Part shown: positions 1 to 9,793 of the stretch, one piece after another
Numbering within the stretch: the stretch's first letter is position 1
How the letters are laid out: the number at the start of each line of letters is the position of its first letter
Assembly (NCBI RefSeq): GCF_001667145.1
Contig: NZ_LZIF01000082.1
Coordinates: forward strand, 1 to 64,000
Source: Mycobacterium sp. 852002-51971_SCH5477799-a
GTDB taxonomy: Bacteria > Actinomycetota > Actinomycetes > Mycobacteriales > Mycobacteriaceae
Reading direction: 5' to 3'
DNA: 64,000 nucleotides
The notes under the pieces: model-generated
Seen by the model: the letters and a program-made list of their open reading frames with translations, nothing else
What the model was told of the DNA's origin: nothing
The model's database searches: none
Translations under genes and position numbers: made by a program

Positions 1-745
<745 letters not shown>

Positions 746-938
746 GGGAGGGGAGGTCCGCCAATCGGGATGGCTGGCGAACCTCCGGAGACGTTAACCG
801 TTTCAGTTGGTCTCGTCACGTCTGGGGAAACCCGGCGTTTCCCTCTCAGCCATCCGCGAAAACCCCAGGAACACATAGTGTTTGCGCAGGTCGCGATGCG
901 CGATATCGGAGCGTGATCGCGCCGTTATCGTTCCGTTA

Positions 939-954
939 CGTGAGATATGTCACA
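939..954. promoter_or_regulatory. CRP (Rv3676-type) binding site upstream of rpfA
   Basis: The sequence CGTGAGATATGTCACA matches the mycobacterial CRP consensus TGTGA-N6-TCACA with a single mismatch. It lies in the gap between moaD2 and rpfA, about 200 nt upstream of the riboswitch. Control of rpfA by CRP (Rv3676) is established in M. tuberculosis, so this is most likely the equivalent activator site. Confidence 0.8.
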
Positions 955-957
955 GTT

Positions 958-1248
958 TCAACCGCCAGAAAAGGGCGGCAGGACATCGATCGTGTCACCG
1001 GTTTGCAACGCCGAGGTCTCGTCGCGCACGGCGATCCCGTCGCGCAGGTACGAGCATCGGGTCAACACCGTGGCCAGGCGCGACCCCCGAACGGCGAGCC
1101 GCTCAACCAGCTCGCCGACCGTCGTGCCGGGGCGCAGGACCACCGCCTCCGAGTCGATGCCCGCGGCCGCCCGCGCGGCGGCGAAGTAGCGCACCGTCAC
1201 CTGGATTCCATCGGCTTGGACAGGGGCCTGTCCGGCGGGACTAGCCAC
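958..1248 (-). CDS. moaD2: Molybdopterin synthase small subunit MoaD2
   Basis: This ubiquitin-like sulfur carrier works in molybdenum cofactor synthesis. Its C-terminal glycine is thiocarboxylated and donates sulfur to precursor Z in the MoaD-MoaE complex. The 96-residue protein ends in the diagnostic Gly-Gly after DVLPPFSGG. Family features include VRYFAAARAAAG near the N-terminus and RPGTTVGEL. The GTG start lies inside the end of moaA2, with an 8-nt overlap, so the two genes are translationally linked. Length is close to Rv0868c. No MoaE partner is in the window. Confidence 0.93.
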   Translation of the reverse strand: MASPAGQAPVQADGIQVTVRYFAAARAAAGIDSEAVVLRPGTTVGELVERLAVRGSRLATVLTRCSYLRDGIAVRDETSALQTGDTIDVLPPFSGG

Positions 1249-2323
1249 CGATCGCGCTCATCGGGCGGTTGGGCTGGATGAAGTTCGGATCGTTGATGCC
1301 GTGGCCGGCGGGCTTGCCCCACATCGCGGTGCGCCACGCCGACTCGATCGCGTCGTCGGGCGCTCCGCTGCGGAGCAGCCCGCGCAGGTCGGTCTCCTGT
1401 TCGGCGAACAGGCAGCTGCGAACCTGGCCGTCGGCCGTCAAGCGGGTGCGGTCACACGCCCCGCAAAACGCGTGCGAAACCGATGCGATCACCCCGAACT
1501 TGCCGCTTGGCGTGCCCGGGCCGGTATCGACCAGCCAGAGCTCGGCGGGGGCCGACCCCCGCGGCGCCGGGTCGGGCCGCAGCCGGAAGTGCGGACGCAG
1601 CGCGGCCAGCACGTCGTCGGCGCTCAGCGCCGCGTCCCGTCGCCATTGGTGTCCGGCATCCAGCGGCATCTGCTCGATCACGCGCAACTGGTAGCCGTGC
1701 TCGAGGCAGAACCGCAACAGCCCCACCACGTCCTCGCGTCCGGTGCCGGGGTCCAGCACGGCGTTCACCTTCACTGGCGTCAGGCCGGCCTCGTGGGCGG
1801 CGGCCAGGCCGTTCAGCACGTCGGCGAGCCGGTCGCGACGGGTGATGGCCGCGAAATTCCGGCGATCCACGCTGTCCAGCGAGACGTTGACTCGATTCAG
1901 GCCGGCCGCGGCGAGCCCGGCCGCGCGCCGCGCCAGCCCGACACCGTTGGTGGTCAGCGAGATCTCGGGGCGAGGCTGTAGAGCGGCGGCCTCGGCGACC
2001 ACCTCTTCGAGGTGGCGCGCCAGCAAAGGTTCGCCGCCCGTGAACCGCACGCTGGTCACCCCCAGCCGGGTGACCGCGATGCGCAACAGTCTGGCCAGCT
2101 CGTGGGCGCCCAGCAGTTGTTCGCCCGGCAGCCAGTTGAGGCCTTCCGCCGGCATGCAATAACTGCACCGCAGGTTGCAGCGGTCGGTCAGCGAGACCCG
2201 CAGATCGGTGGCGACCCGGCCGTAAGTGTCCACCAGCGGACCGCTGACCGGCGCATCGGCGGCAACGGCCGGGCCGTCATCGCGGCGCGGCACCGAAGGG
2301 ACCCCCAGCGTCGTCAGGGTCAT
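1241..2323 (-). CDS. moaA2: GTP 3',8-cyclase MoaA2 (radical SAM)
   Basis: This radical-SAM enzyme catalyses the first committed step of molybdenum cofactor synthesis, converting GTP towards cyclic pyranopterin monophosphate together with MoaC. The 360-residue protein has the CxxxCxxC cluster motif at C49, C53 and C56 (CNLRCSYC). It also has FTGGEP and a C-terminal cysteine set (FCGACDRTRL, SCLF) for the second 4Fe-4S cluster. It ends in SAIGG, matching the functional C-terminal GG of MoaA. The ATG at 2323 overlaps the stop of the upstream gene as ATGA, which fixes the start against the longer open frame. Confidence 0.95.
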   Translation of the reverse strand: MTLTTLGVPSVPRRDDGPAVAADAPVSGPLVDTYGRVATDLRVSLTDRCNLRCSYCMPAEGLNWLPGEQLLGAHELARLLRIAVTRLGVTSVRFTGGEPLLARHLEEVVAEAAALQPRPEISLTTNGVGLARRAAGLAAAGLNRVNVSLDSVDRRNFAAITRRDRLADVLNGLAAAHEAGLTPVKVNAVLDPGTGREDVVGLLRFCLEHGYQLRVIEQMPLDAGHQWRRDAALSADDVLAALRPHFRLRPDPAPRGSAPAELWLVDTGPGTPSGKFGVIASVSHAFCGACDRTRLTADGQVRSCLFAEQETDLRGLLRSGAPDDAIESAWRTAMWGKPAGHGINDPNFIQPNRPMSAIGG

Positions 2324-2727
2324 GCGGCCGCCAGCGGCGCGTAGTGAGTCGGCGAGCTGACCGGCACGATCTGCTTGCCCAGCGGCATCAACGAAACCGG
2401 AATCAGTTTCAGGTTGGCCAGCGCCAGCGGGAGGCCGACGATAGTGAGCGCCATCGCCGCCGCGCTGACCAGATGACCGATCGCCAGCCACACGCCGAAC
2501 AACACGACCCAGATGACGTTTCCGACCAGGGCGCCGGACCCCGCCGTCGGCTTGTCCACAATCGTGCGGCCGAACGGCCACAGCGCGTAGGAGGCGATGC
2601 GCAGCGACGCGAACCCGAACGGAATGGTGATGATGAGCACGAAGCTTACGATCGCCGCAGCCAGGTAGCCGACGGCCATCCAAAGGCCGCCGAAGACTAG
2701 CCAGATGACGTTAAGGATCAGGCGCAT
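2320..2727 (-). CDS. YccF-family inner-membrane protein (Rv0870c-like)
   Basis: This 135-residue membrane protein is made of two copies of the YccF domain. Each copy has a paired hydrophobic stretch followed by a conserved polar turn (ITIPFGFASLRIASYALWPFG and VGLPLALANLKLIPVSLMPLG regions). The biochemical function is unknown. A strong ribosome-binding site (GGAGGAGAT) sits directly before the ATG. The stop overlaps the moaA2 start by 4 nt, so it is first in an operon with moaA2 and moaD2. Any link to molybdenum cofactor is only suggested by that operon. Confidence 0.88.
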   Translation of the reverse strand: MRLILNVIWLVFGGLWMAVGYLAAAIVSFVLIITIPFGFASLRIASYALWPFGRTIVDKPTAGSGALVGNVIWVVLFGVWLAIGHLVSAAAMALTIVGLPLALANLKLIPVSLMPLGKQIVPVSSPTHYAPLAAA

Positions 2728-2892
2728 ATCTCCTCCGCGGTTACCACCAAGCGTACCGAGTACCCAATAACGGGGGTGCTCGTCATCTGGGCTTCCGAGT
2801 AGGATCAGACTCCTAACACGGCGTCCTGCGCAGGCGGGACGCTTATTTCGCTGCCTATTTCTATTGATTCGCTAGACAAGCAGGTGAGACCA

Positions 2893-3300
2893 GTGCCGAC
2901 GGGCAAGGTGAAGTGGTACGACGCTGACAAGGGCTTCGGCTTCCTGTCGCAAGAGGACGGCGAAGACGTGTACGTTCGCTCGTCGGCGTTGCCCGCTGGG
3001 GTCGAGGGCCTCAAGGCGGGCCAGCGTGTCGAGTTCGGCATCGCCTCCGGACGGCGCGGACCGCAAGCGTTGAGCCTCAAACTGATTGAGCCACCGCCTA
3101 GCCTGACCAAGACGCGTCGCGAGGTGCCCGCCGAGCACAAGCACAGCCCCGACGAGCTGCACGGGATGGTCGAGGACATGATCACGCTGCTCGAAGGCGC
3201 GGTGCAGCCCGAGTTGCGCAAGGGTCGCTACCCGGACCGCAAGACGGCCCGCCGGGTTTCCGAGGTGGTCAGGGCCGTGGCCCGCGAGCTCGACGCCTGA
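2893..3300 (+). CDS. cspB: Cold-shock-domain protein CspB with C-terminal extension
   Basis: The N-terminal 65 residues form a cold-shock domain that binds single-stranded nucleic acid. RNP-1 is KGFGFLSQ, and RNP-2-like DVYVRSSAL follows. About 70 further residues ([10 protein letters not shown] onwards, helical and charged) are absent from classical 67-residue cold-shock proteins but typical of Rv0871, whose length (135 aa) this matches. I chose the GTG at 2893 because AGGTGAG lies just upstream; an in-frame GTG at 2884 would add three residues. In M. tuberculosis a PE_PGRS gene lies between cspB and fadE10; here only about 160 nt separate them. Confidence 0.92.
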   Translation: MPTGKVKWYDADKGFGFLSQEDGEDVYVRSSALPAGVEGLKAGQRVEFGIASGRRGPQALSLKLIEPPPSLTKTRREVPAEHKHSPDELHGMVEDMITLLEGAVQPELRKGRYPDRKTARRVSEVVRAVARELDA

Positions 3301-3458
3301 CGCTGACGTCGGCTGGCGGTACCCGCGCTCGCGCCACGCCAGCCGGCCCGCCGGACACTTGGCCCACTGAAAAAATCGCCGTCTACAGCCGACGGAGGGT
3401 GGCGACGCCTGCGCCGGGGTACTCACAGCGCACAACGGTCAGCGAGAAGGAGGCTGTG

Positions 3459-5387
3459 ATGGCGCAGCAAACGCAGGTCACCGAAGCGGAAGCCAGAGCT
3501 CTCGCCGAGGAGTCGCGCGAAACAGGCTGGGAAAAACCATCTTTCGCCAAAGAGTTGTTTCTTGGTCGTTTTCCGCTGGAGTTGATTCACCCGTTTCCCA
3601 CACCAACGGAGGCTGACGAGGCCCGCACCCGTGCGTTTCTCGACCGGCTACGAGAATTCCTGGGCACCCTGGATGGCAGCGTCATCGAACGCGATGCGCA
3701 AATTCCCGACGAGTACGTGAAGGGTTTGGCCGATCTGGGCTGTTTCGGGATGAAAATACCGTCCGAGTACGGCGGCCTGAACATGTCACAAGTCGCCTAC
3801 AACCGGGCCCTGATGATGGTGACGAGCGTCCATCCCAGTCTCGGCGCATTGCTGTCGGCTCATCAGTCCATCGGCGTACCCGAGCCGCTCAAGCTCGCCG
3901 GGACACCAGAGCAGAAACGGAAGTTCTTGCCGCGGTGCGCCGCTGGGGCCATCTCGGCATTTCTGCTTACTGAGCCCGATGTCGGCTCAGACCCGGCACG
4001 CCTGGCGTCGACGGCGACACCGGTCGAAGATGGGAAGGCCTACGAACTCGACGGCGTGAAGTTGTGGACCACCAACGGCGTGGTCGCAGAGCTGCTGGTG
4101 GTGATGGCCCGGGTGCCCAAGGGCGACGGACATCGAGGCGGCATCAGCGCCTTTGTCGTCGAGGCCGATTCGCCGGGCATCACCGTGGAGCGACGCAACA
4201 AATTCATGGGATTGCGGGGCATCGAGAACGGTGTGACCAGGCTGCACAAGGTTCGGGTCCCGAGCGATAACCTGATCGGCCGGGAAGGCGACGGCCTGAA
4301 GATCGCGCTGACCACCCTCAACGCCGGACGGTTGTCGATTCCCGCCAGCGCGACGGGCTCGTCGAAGTGGGCGCTGAAGATAGCGCGCGAATGGTCCGGT
4401 GAGCGCGTGCAGTGGGGCAAACCACTGGCCGAGCACGAGGCGGTGGCACGCAAGCTCTCGTTCATCGCCGCGACCAATTACGCCCTTGACGCGGTGCTCG
4501 AGCTGTCCGCCCAAATGGCCGACGAGGGCCGCAACGACATCCGCATCGAGGCGGCGCTGGCCAAGCTATGGTCCAGCGAGATGGCCTGCCTGATTGCCGA
4601 TGAGGTGATGCAGATTCGGGGCGGGCGCGGATATGAGACGGCGGAGTCGCTGGCCGCGCGCGGCGAACGCGCGGTGCCGGTCGAGCAGGCGGTGCGGGAC
4701 CTGCGGATCAATCGCATCTTCGAAGGATCCAGCGAGATCATGAGGTTGCTCATCGCGCGCGAAGCGGTCGATGCCCACCTCAATGCGGCCGGTGACCTCG
4801 CCAAGCCCGACACCGGCTTGCGGCAGAAGGCCGCCGCGGCCGTCGGGGCGAGCGGATTCTACGCAAAGTGGTTGCCGCAGCTGGTTTTCGGTGAAGGGCA
4901 GCGACCGCGGGCCTACCATGAGTTCGGTCCGCTGGCCTCACACCTCCGCTTCATCGAACGCTCCAGCCGCAAGCTGGCGCGCAACACCTTCTACGGGATG
5001 GCACGTTGGCAAGCCAAACTGGAGCAGCGGCAGGGCTTCCTCGGACGTGTTGTCGATATCGGTGCCGAACTGTTCGCGATGTCCGCGGCCTGCGTGCGGG
5101 CGGAGTCGCAACGCGCCGCCGATGCGGCGGTTGGGCAGCAGGCGTACGAGCTCGCCGAAACGTTCTGCCAGCAAGCGGCCTTGCGGGTGGAGGCGCTGTT
5201 TCACGCCCTGTGGGACAACTCCGACGCCAGCGACGTTCACCTCACCCGCAACCTGCTTCAGGGGCGCTACAGCTGGCTCGAGGACGGGGTCATCGATCAG
5301 TCCGAGGGCACCGGACCCTGGATCGCTGAGTGGGACGCGGGTGCGTCGACCGAGACCAACTTGGCACGCAGATTCCTCACGATCTGA
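3459..5387 (+). CDS. fadE10: Acyl-CoA dehydrogenase FadE10
   Basis: This FAD-dependent acyl-CoA dehydrogenase should introduce an alpha-beta double bond in fatty acyl-CoA. The 642-residue protein has the acyl-CoA dehydrogenase core. AFLLTEPDVGSDPA and LWTTNG are the flavin and substrate segments. FMGLRGIENG follows, and NRIFEGSSEIMRLLI is the C-terminal helix motif. About 180 extra residues follow the core, as in Rv0873 and the very-long-chain subgroup. The ATG at 3459 follows AGAAGGAGG; an upstream in-frame start lacks such a site. The natural substrate is not known. Confidence 0.93.
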   Translation: MAQQTQVTEAEARALAEESRETGWEKPSFAKELFLGRFPLELIHPFPTPTEADEARTRAFLDRLREFLGTLDGSVIERDAQIPDEYVKGLADLGCFGMKIPSEYGGLNMSQVAYNRALMMVTSVHPSLGALLSAHQSIGVPEPLKLAGTPEQKRKFLPRCAAGAISAFLLTEPDVGSDPARLASTATPVEDGKAYELDGVKLWTTNGVVAELLVVMARVPKGDGHRGGISAFVVEADSPGITVERRNKFMGLRGIENGVTRLHKVRVPSDNLIGREGDGLKIALTTLNAGRLSIPASATGSSKWALKIAREWSGERVQWGKPLAEHEAVARKLSFIAATNYALDAVLELSAQMADEGRNDIRIEAALAKLWSSEMACLIADEVMQIRGGRGYETAESLAARGERAVPVEQAVRDLRINRIFEGSSEIMRLLIAREAVDAHLNAAGDLAKPDTGLRQKAAAAVGASGFYAKWLPQLVFGEGQRPRAYHEFGPLASHLRFIERSSRKLARNTFYGMARWQAKLEQRQGFLGRVVDIGAELFAMSAACVRAESQRAADAAVGQQAYELAETFCQQAALRVEALFHALWDNSDASDVHLTRNLLQGRYSWLEDGVIDQSEGTGPWIAEWDAGASTETNLARRFLTI

Positions 5388-5465
5388 GGCGTGCCGCGAA
5401 AAACCGGAGTTCTTGATGACTGAAATCCCAGCTATCGCTCGGCAATGAATCGCGGTTGAGCGACT

Positions 5466-6479
5466 ATGGGAGATATGGCTTCCTATATTGCTTCCGCCGG
5501 CGAGTTCACCCGCGATACCAACTACATCACCACCCGCATCACTGCCGATGGGCGCGACGGCTATCCGGTTGAGCCCGGGCGGTACCGGTTGGTCGTCGCC
5601 CGGGCATGCCCGTGGGCGAACCGCGCGATCATCGTGCGCCGCCTGCTGGGCTTGGAAAGTGTTCTCTCCATTGGCTTTTGCGGCCCCACCCACGACGAGC
5701 GGAGTTGGACGTTCGATCTCGATCCGGGCGGCGTCGACCCGGTGCTGAAGATCCCGCGGCTGCAGGACGCCTACTTCAGGCGTTTCCCGGACTACCCCAA
5801 AGGCATCACGGTCCCGGCGATCGTCGAAGTCGAAACCGGTGCGGTGGTCACCAACGACTTCGCGCAGATGACCCTGGACCTGTCGACGGAATGGTCGGCA
5901 TACCACCGCGACGGGGCGCCCGAGCTCTATCCCGAACAGCTGCGCGACGAGATCGACGAGGTGAGCAAAAAGGTCTACACAGAGATCAACAACGGCGTGT
6001 ACCGGTGCGGGTTCGCCGGTTCGCAGGACGCCTATGACGCGGCCTACGACCGGTTGTTCAGCGCGCTGGATTGGGTGAGCGAGCGGCTGAGCGATCAGCG
6101 ATTCCTGGTGGGAGACACCATCACCGAGGCCGACGTCCGGTTGTTCACCACCTTGGCCCGCTTCGACCCGGTGTATCACGGCCATTTCAAATGTAACCGC
6201 AGCAAATTGAGCGAAATGCCGGTGCTGTGGGCCTATGCGCGCGACCTGTTCCAGACACCCGGATTCGGTGACACCGTCGACTTCGTCCAGATCAAGCAGC
6301 ACTACTACATCGTGCACGCCGACATCAATCCCACCCGGATCGTGCCCAAGGGTCCGGACCTGGCCGGCTGGCTATCCCCGCACGGGCGAGAAAGCCTGGG
6401 CGGCAAGCCGTTCGGGACGGGAACACCGCCCGGGCCGCCGGTCGAAGGCGAACGCGTGCCGGCCGGGCACGGCGCCTGA
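5466..6479 (+). CDS. Glutathionyl-hydroquinone reductase-like protein (omega GST, YqjG/ECM4/PcpF family)
   Basis: Family members strip a glutathione adduct from hydroquinones, using a cysteine in a CPWA motif of the thioredoxin-fold N-domain. Here ARACPWANRA (C48) provides it. The YxxGHFKCN segment late in the helical C-domain (VYHGHFKCNR) and the HYYIVHADINPTRIVPKGP ending are both typical. The 337-residue length is slightly above normal because of a glycine/proline-rich tail. An ATG at 5475 is an alternative start. Mycobacteria use mycothiol rather than glutathione, so the true thiol is uncertain. Rv0874c occupies this interval in M. tuberculosis. Confidence 0.85.
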   Translation: MGDMASYIASAGEFTRDTNYITTRITADGRDGYPVEPGRYRLVVARACPWANRAIIVRRLLGLESVLSIGFCGPTHDERSWTFDLDPGGVDPVLKIPRLQDAYFRRFPDYPKGITVPAIVEVETGAVVTNDFAQMTLDLSTEWSAYHRDGAPELYPEQLRDEIDEVSKKVYTEINNGVYRCGFAGSQDAYDAAYDRLFSALDWVSERLSDQRFLVGDTITEADVRLFTTLARFDPVYHGHFKCNRSKLSEMPVLWAYARDLFQTPGFGDTVDFVQIKQHYYIVHADINPTRIVPKGPDLAGWLSPHGRESLGGKPFGTGTPPGPPVEGERVPAGHGA

Positions 6480-6508
6480 GCTCCCCAGGCGAACGTGGCG
6501 GTGGACGT

Positions 6509-7009
6509 TTAGAAGGTCAGCCGCACGGACCATTCCGCGTGCGGCACATCGCGCAGCTCGCCCGCGGGATCCACCGCCAATGTCAGCAACTGCACGACGA
6601 TGCCGGCCAGACGCCCGCGATGCGGGTCGACCGACGGGATCGTCACGGCGAACCGGGTGCCCGGCCGGAAGATCGTGCTGGTCGTGTTGGTCGGGTCGTC
6701 GTATACCTGGAGCAGCCGCCAGGGCGCCCGATAAATGGCATCGGGCACCGAGAGCTGAATCGGGTAACGCTCGCTGACCTTCAGCTCGCCCTGGTTCTGC
6801 GGTGTCTCGCAGTCCTCGAGGTTGAGCACGTTGCAGTACAGGTAGGGCCCCACCCGGGTCAGGTGACCGTGGGAAAAAGCGCTGATCTCGGGGTGCCGCG
6901 GTCCGGAGCGGCCGACCAGCAACCAGGCGCCGACGCCGGCTCCGACGCAAAGCACAGCCACCACGCAGGCGAGCAGCACGGCCACACCCCGCTTGCTTCC
7001 GGGTTTCAC
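6509..7009 (-). CDS. Membrane-anchored exported protein (Rv0875c-like, probably DUF2771)
   Basis: The 166-residue protein begins with a short basic stretch and one hydrophobic helix (about residues 8-32), followed by an extracellular domain of about 130 residues. That domain has one likely disulfide pair (YCNVLNLEDC). It is probably a signal anchor protein at the cell envelope. Its function is unknown. The GTG start overlaps the stop of the MFS transporter gene by 4 nt (GTGA), so the two are co-translated. It ends convergent to the hydroquinone reductase-like gene. Confidence 0.8.
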   Translation of the reverse strand: MKPGSKRGVAVLLACVVAVLCVGAGVGAWLLVGRSGPRHPEISAFSHGHLTRVGPYLYCNVLNLEDCETPQNQGELKVSERYPIQLSVPDAIYRAPWRLLQVYDDPTNTTSTIFRPGTRFAVTIPSVDPHRGRLAGIVVQLLTLAVDPAGELRDVPHAEWSVRLTF

Positions 7010-8685
7010 TCGGCGACCACCGCCGGAGCGCCGACACCGCGGCGCGTGCCCTCCTGCTCGACCATGATTGGCCTATTTCCTCCCAGGCCGGGAATCAGTG
7101 AGTTGCCGCGGAAACTGACCAGGGTCTGCGCCAGACCCAGAATGAGCAGCGCCGTGACCGCGGTGAAACCGACCCACAGTTCGGTGTACACCAACACCCC
7201 CAGCGCACCGCCGAGGACCCAGGCCAACTGCAATGTGGACTCCGAGCGCCCGAAGCCCGATGCGCGGGATTCCTCCGGCAGGTCGTTTTGCAGCGACGCG
7301 TCCAGGGACGCCTTCCCGATGGCGCTGGCCCCCGACGTGACCAGCGTGGCGATCACGGCCAGCACCAGGTTGCCGGCCACCGAGGCGGCCAGCGCGACTG
7401 CGCTCACCGCGACCGTGCAGCGCACCACCAGCACGGCGGGCCGGCCCAGCTTCAGGCGCGCACTGGTGAAATTGCCGGCGAAATTGCCGATCCCCGCCGC
7501 GGCGCCGATCACCCCGAGCATCGCGACCTGGGCCCAGCCATTGGCCTGATGGGCCTTGGCGACGAATGCGGGATAAAGGAAGAGAAAGCCCACCATGACC
7601 TTGATGGTGCAGTTGCCCCAGAGCGACGTGATGATGTTGCGGCCCAACGGCTGTCGCAGTGCGCCGCTGACTTCCTTGTGCCAGCTGCGCCGCAGCGGTT
7701 CACTGTCCTGGCGGTAGCTCAGGGTGGCGGGAACCTCGCCGGTGGTCACCTCGACCCAGCGCGGTATCCGCATGGACAGCAGGGCGCCGGCGATCGTCAC
7801 CGCGATCACCACGAGCAAGGCGCCGGGCAGCTTGAACAGGTGGGCGCAGGCGAACTCGACGCCACCCGCAATCGCACCGCCGGCGATCGTGCCGCCCAGC
7901 AGACCGAACATGGTCAGCCTGGCGTTCACCCGCACCAGGTCGATGGTCGGCGGCATCACCCGCGGTGTCACCGCGCTGCGCAGCACGCTGAACGACTTCG
8001 AGAACACCATCATCGCGAGCGCGCACGGATAGAGCACCCACGACGGAAAACTGCCGCTCGCGCCGTCGTAATTCATGACCAGCAGCACGGCCAACGCGGT
8101 GCGAAGGGCGAACGACGCGGCCAGGGCGACGCGGCGGCCGTGCTGCAGCCGGTCCAGCGCCGGACCGATCAGCGGCGCGATCACCGCGAACGGTGCGATG
8201 GTGATCAACAGGTAGAGCGCGACCCGGCCCTTGCTCTCGCCGCTTGCAGCGGCGAAGAACAAGGTGTTGGCCAGGGCGACGGCCATCGCGGCGTCCACAG
8301 CAAAGTTGGCCACCACGGGCCACGTCAGTGCCGTCAGACCTGACTTGTCGGCGCCGTCTGCGGTCGCGGCCCGCTGCACCATCCAGTACATCCGCGAGCC
8401 CATCTCGCGGCTGCGCATCGCTGCGGCGCGGGTGACGGTGATCCGCTCGGCGGGGCCACGAGACGCCCCGCCGCCGTTGCGTTCCGGCTCCGGCTGATGG
8501 TCCAGGGGCGGTAGATAGCGGTTGGCGCTCGGCATCGGCGACGCACGGCGGGCACGCCGATCGGCGGCGCCGCCGCCGGCGGGGTAGTTCGCCGCGCCCG
8601 GATGCTGGGAGGCAGGGCCGTTGCGGGGCCGGCGGCCCGGCTGAGAGGCCACCCGGCCCGGATCGTTTTGCCGCCTTCCAGACAC
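7006..8685 (-). CDS. Major-facilitator transporter (Rv0876c-like)
   Basis: This 559-residue polytopic membrane protein has a proline/arginine-rich cytoplasmic N-terminus of about 110 residues. About twelve hydrophobic segments follow, starting at LTWPVVANFAVDAAMAVAL. The central loop is long and polar, as in MFS carriers. The substrate cannot be read from sequence. The GTG start is preceded by GGGGAGA. It is divergent from the DUF3027 gene, with only about 100 nt between the two starts. Confidence 0.87.
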   Translation of the reverse strand: MSGRRQNDPGRVASQPGRRPRNGPASQHPGAANYPAGGGAADRRARRASPMPSANRYLPPLDHQPEPERNGGGASRGPAERITVTRAAAMRSREMGSRMYWMVQRAATADGADKSGLTALTWPVVANFAVDAAMAVALANTLFFAAASGESKGRVALYLLITIAPFAVIAPLIGPALDRLQHGRRVALAASFALRTALAVLLVMNYDGASGSFPSWVLYPCALAMMVFSKSFSVLRSAVTPRVMPPTIDLVRVNARLTMFGLLGGTIAGGAIAGGVEFACAHLFKLPGALLVVIAVTIAGALLSMRIPRWVEVTTGEVPATLSYRQDSEPLRRSWHKEVSGALRQPLGRNIITSLWGNCTIKVMVGFLFLYPAFVAKAHQANGWAQVAMLGVIGAAAGIGNFAGNFTSARLKLGRPAVLVVRCTVAVSAVALAASVAGNLVLAVIATLVTSGASAIGKASLDASLQNDLPEESRASGFGRSESTLQLAWVLGGALGVLVYTELWVGFTAVTALLILGLAQTLVSFRGNSLIPGLGGNRPIMVEQEGTRRGVGAPAVVAE

Positions 8686-8782
8686 GTCCCGATTCTCCCC
8701 TATGCCGACTGCATGCGTCTGCAGGCAACGGGGTGTGGCTCGTCAACCTAGTATTGGAAACGCGATGCAGAAAGAGGACAGC

Positions 8783-9793
8783 GTGACCCGACCCATCGAG
8801 GAGCCCACCGTGGACTACGCCGTGGCGACCGTGGGCGACTGGCCCGAGGGGTTGGCGGCGGTGCTCACGGGCGCGGCAGACCAGGCCAGGGCCGCCGTCA
8901 TCGAGTTCAGCGGCCCGGAGATGGTCGGCGACTATCTGGGCGCCGGCTACGAAGACCCGAACACCGCCACCCACCGGTTCCTGGCGCATCTACCCGGCTA
9001 CCAGGGGTGGCAATGGGCGGTCGTGGTGGCGGCCTATCCCGGCGCCGAGCACGCCACCATCAGCGAGGTGGTGCTGGTGCCGGGGCCGACGGCATTGCTG
9101 GCGCCCGAATGGGTGCCGTGGGAGCAGCGGGTACGGCCCGGGGACTTGAGCCCCGGGGACCTGCTGGCGCCCGCCGCCGACGATCCTCGGCTGGTGCCCG
9201 GCTACACCGCCAGTGGGGATCCCCAGGTCGACGAGACCGCCGCGGAAATCGGGCTGGGCCGTCGTTGGGTGATGAGCGCGGAGGGCCGCTCCGAGGCGGC
9301 CGAACGCTGGCGCACCGGTGACTACGGCCCCGAATCGCCGATGGCGCGCTCCACCAAGCGGGTGTGTCGCGACTGCGGCTTCTTCCTGCCGCTGTCGGGT
9401 TCCCTGGGTGCGCTGTTCGGGGTGTGCGGCAACGAATTGTCGGCCGACGGGCACATCGTCGACAAGCTGTACGGCTGCGGTGCCCACTCGGACACTCCGG
9501 CCATGGCGGGCACCGGGTCGCCGGCCTACGAGCCGTACGACGACGGCCTGTTGGACGTCACTCAGGCGCCGGTCGAGCCGACCGCGCCGCTTTCGGAGTC
9601 GCCGGAGGCCGCACAAGCACAGCCGGAGCCCGAGACCGGGCAATCCCAGCCCGAGACGCCGGGCGCAAATGCGGAAGCCGAGACGCAGACCGCAAATGCG
9701 GAAGCCGAGACGCAGACCGAAACTGCGGAAGCCGCACCCGTGGCCGAGGCGCCGGAGTCCGGGCAGCGGCCGCAGGACGAGACGCCCGACTGA
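8783..9793 (+). CDS. DUF3027 protein with repetitive acidic C-terminus (Rv0877-like)
   Basis: The first 250 or so residues form a DUF3027 domain. A cysteine-rich segment (CRDCGFFLPL, FGVCGNE, YGCGAHS) looks like a metal-binding site. A low-complexity Glu/Ala/Thr/Gln tail follows, about 80 residues long, part of it encoded by a 27-bp tandem repeat. No biochemical role is known. I chose the GTG at 8783 because AGAGGAC precedes it; an in-frame ATG at 8765 would add six residues. The stop directly abuts that of the next, convergent gene. Confidence 0.82.
   Translation: MTRPIEEPTVDYAVATVGDWPEGLAAVLTGAADQARAAVIEFSGPEMVGDYLGAGYEDPNTATHRFLAHLPGYQGWQWAVVVAAYPGAEHATISEVVLVPGPTALLAPEWVPWEQRVRPGDLSPGDLLAPAADDPRLVPGYTASGDPQVDETAAEIGLGRRWVMSAEGRSEAAERWRTGDYGPESPMARSTKRVCRDCGFFLPLSGSLGALFGVCGNELSADGHIVDKLYGCGAHSDTPAMAGTGSPAYEPYDDGLLDVTQAPVEPTAPLSESPEAAQAQPEPETGQSQPETPGANAEAETQTANAEAETQTETAEAAPVAEAPESGQRPQDETPD
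9665..9733 (+). repeat. 27-bp in-frame tandem repeat in the DUF3027 gene
   Basis: A 27-bp unit occurs twice without a mismatch (9665-9691 and 9692-9718), followed by a partial, diverged third copy. It encodes the repeated peptide ANAEAETQT. Because the unit is a multiple of three, copy-number change would alter tail length without breaking the frame. Confidence 0.9.

Noticed and set aside
4938..6317. A 459-codon open frame antisense to fadE10 and the hydroquinone reductase-like gene.
   Set aside because: It spans two real genes on the opposite strand and lacks any recognisable motif or ribosome-binding site. It is a shadow frame.
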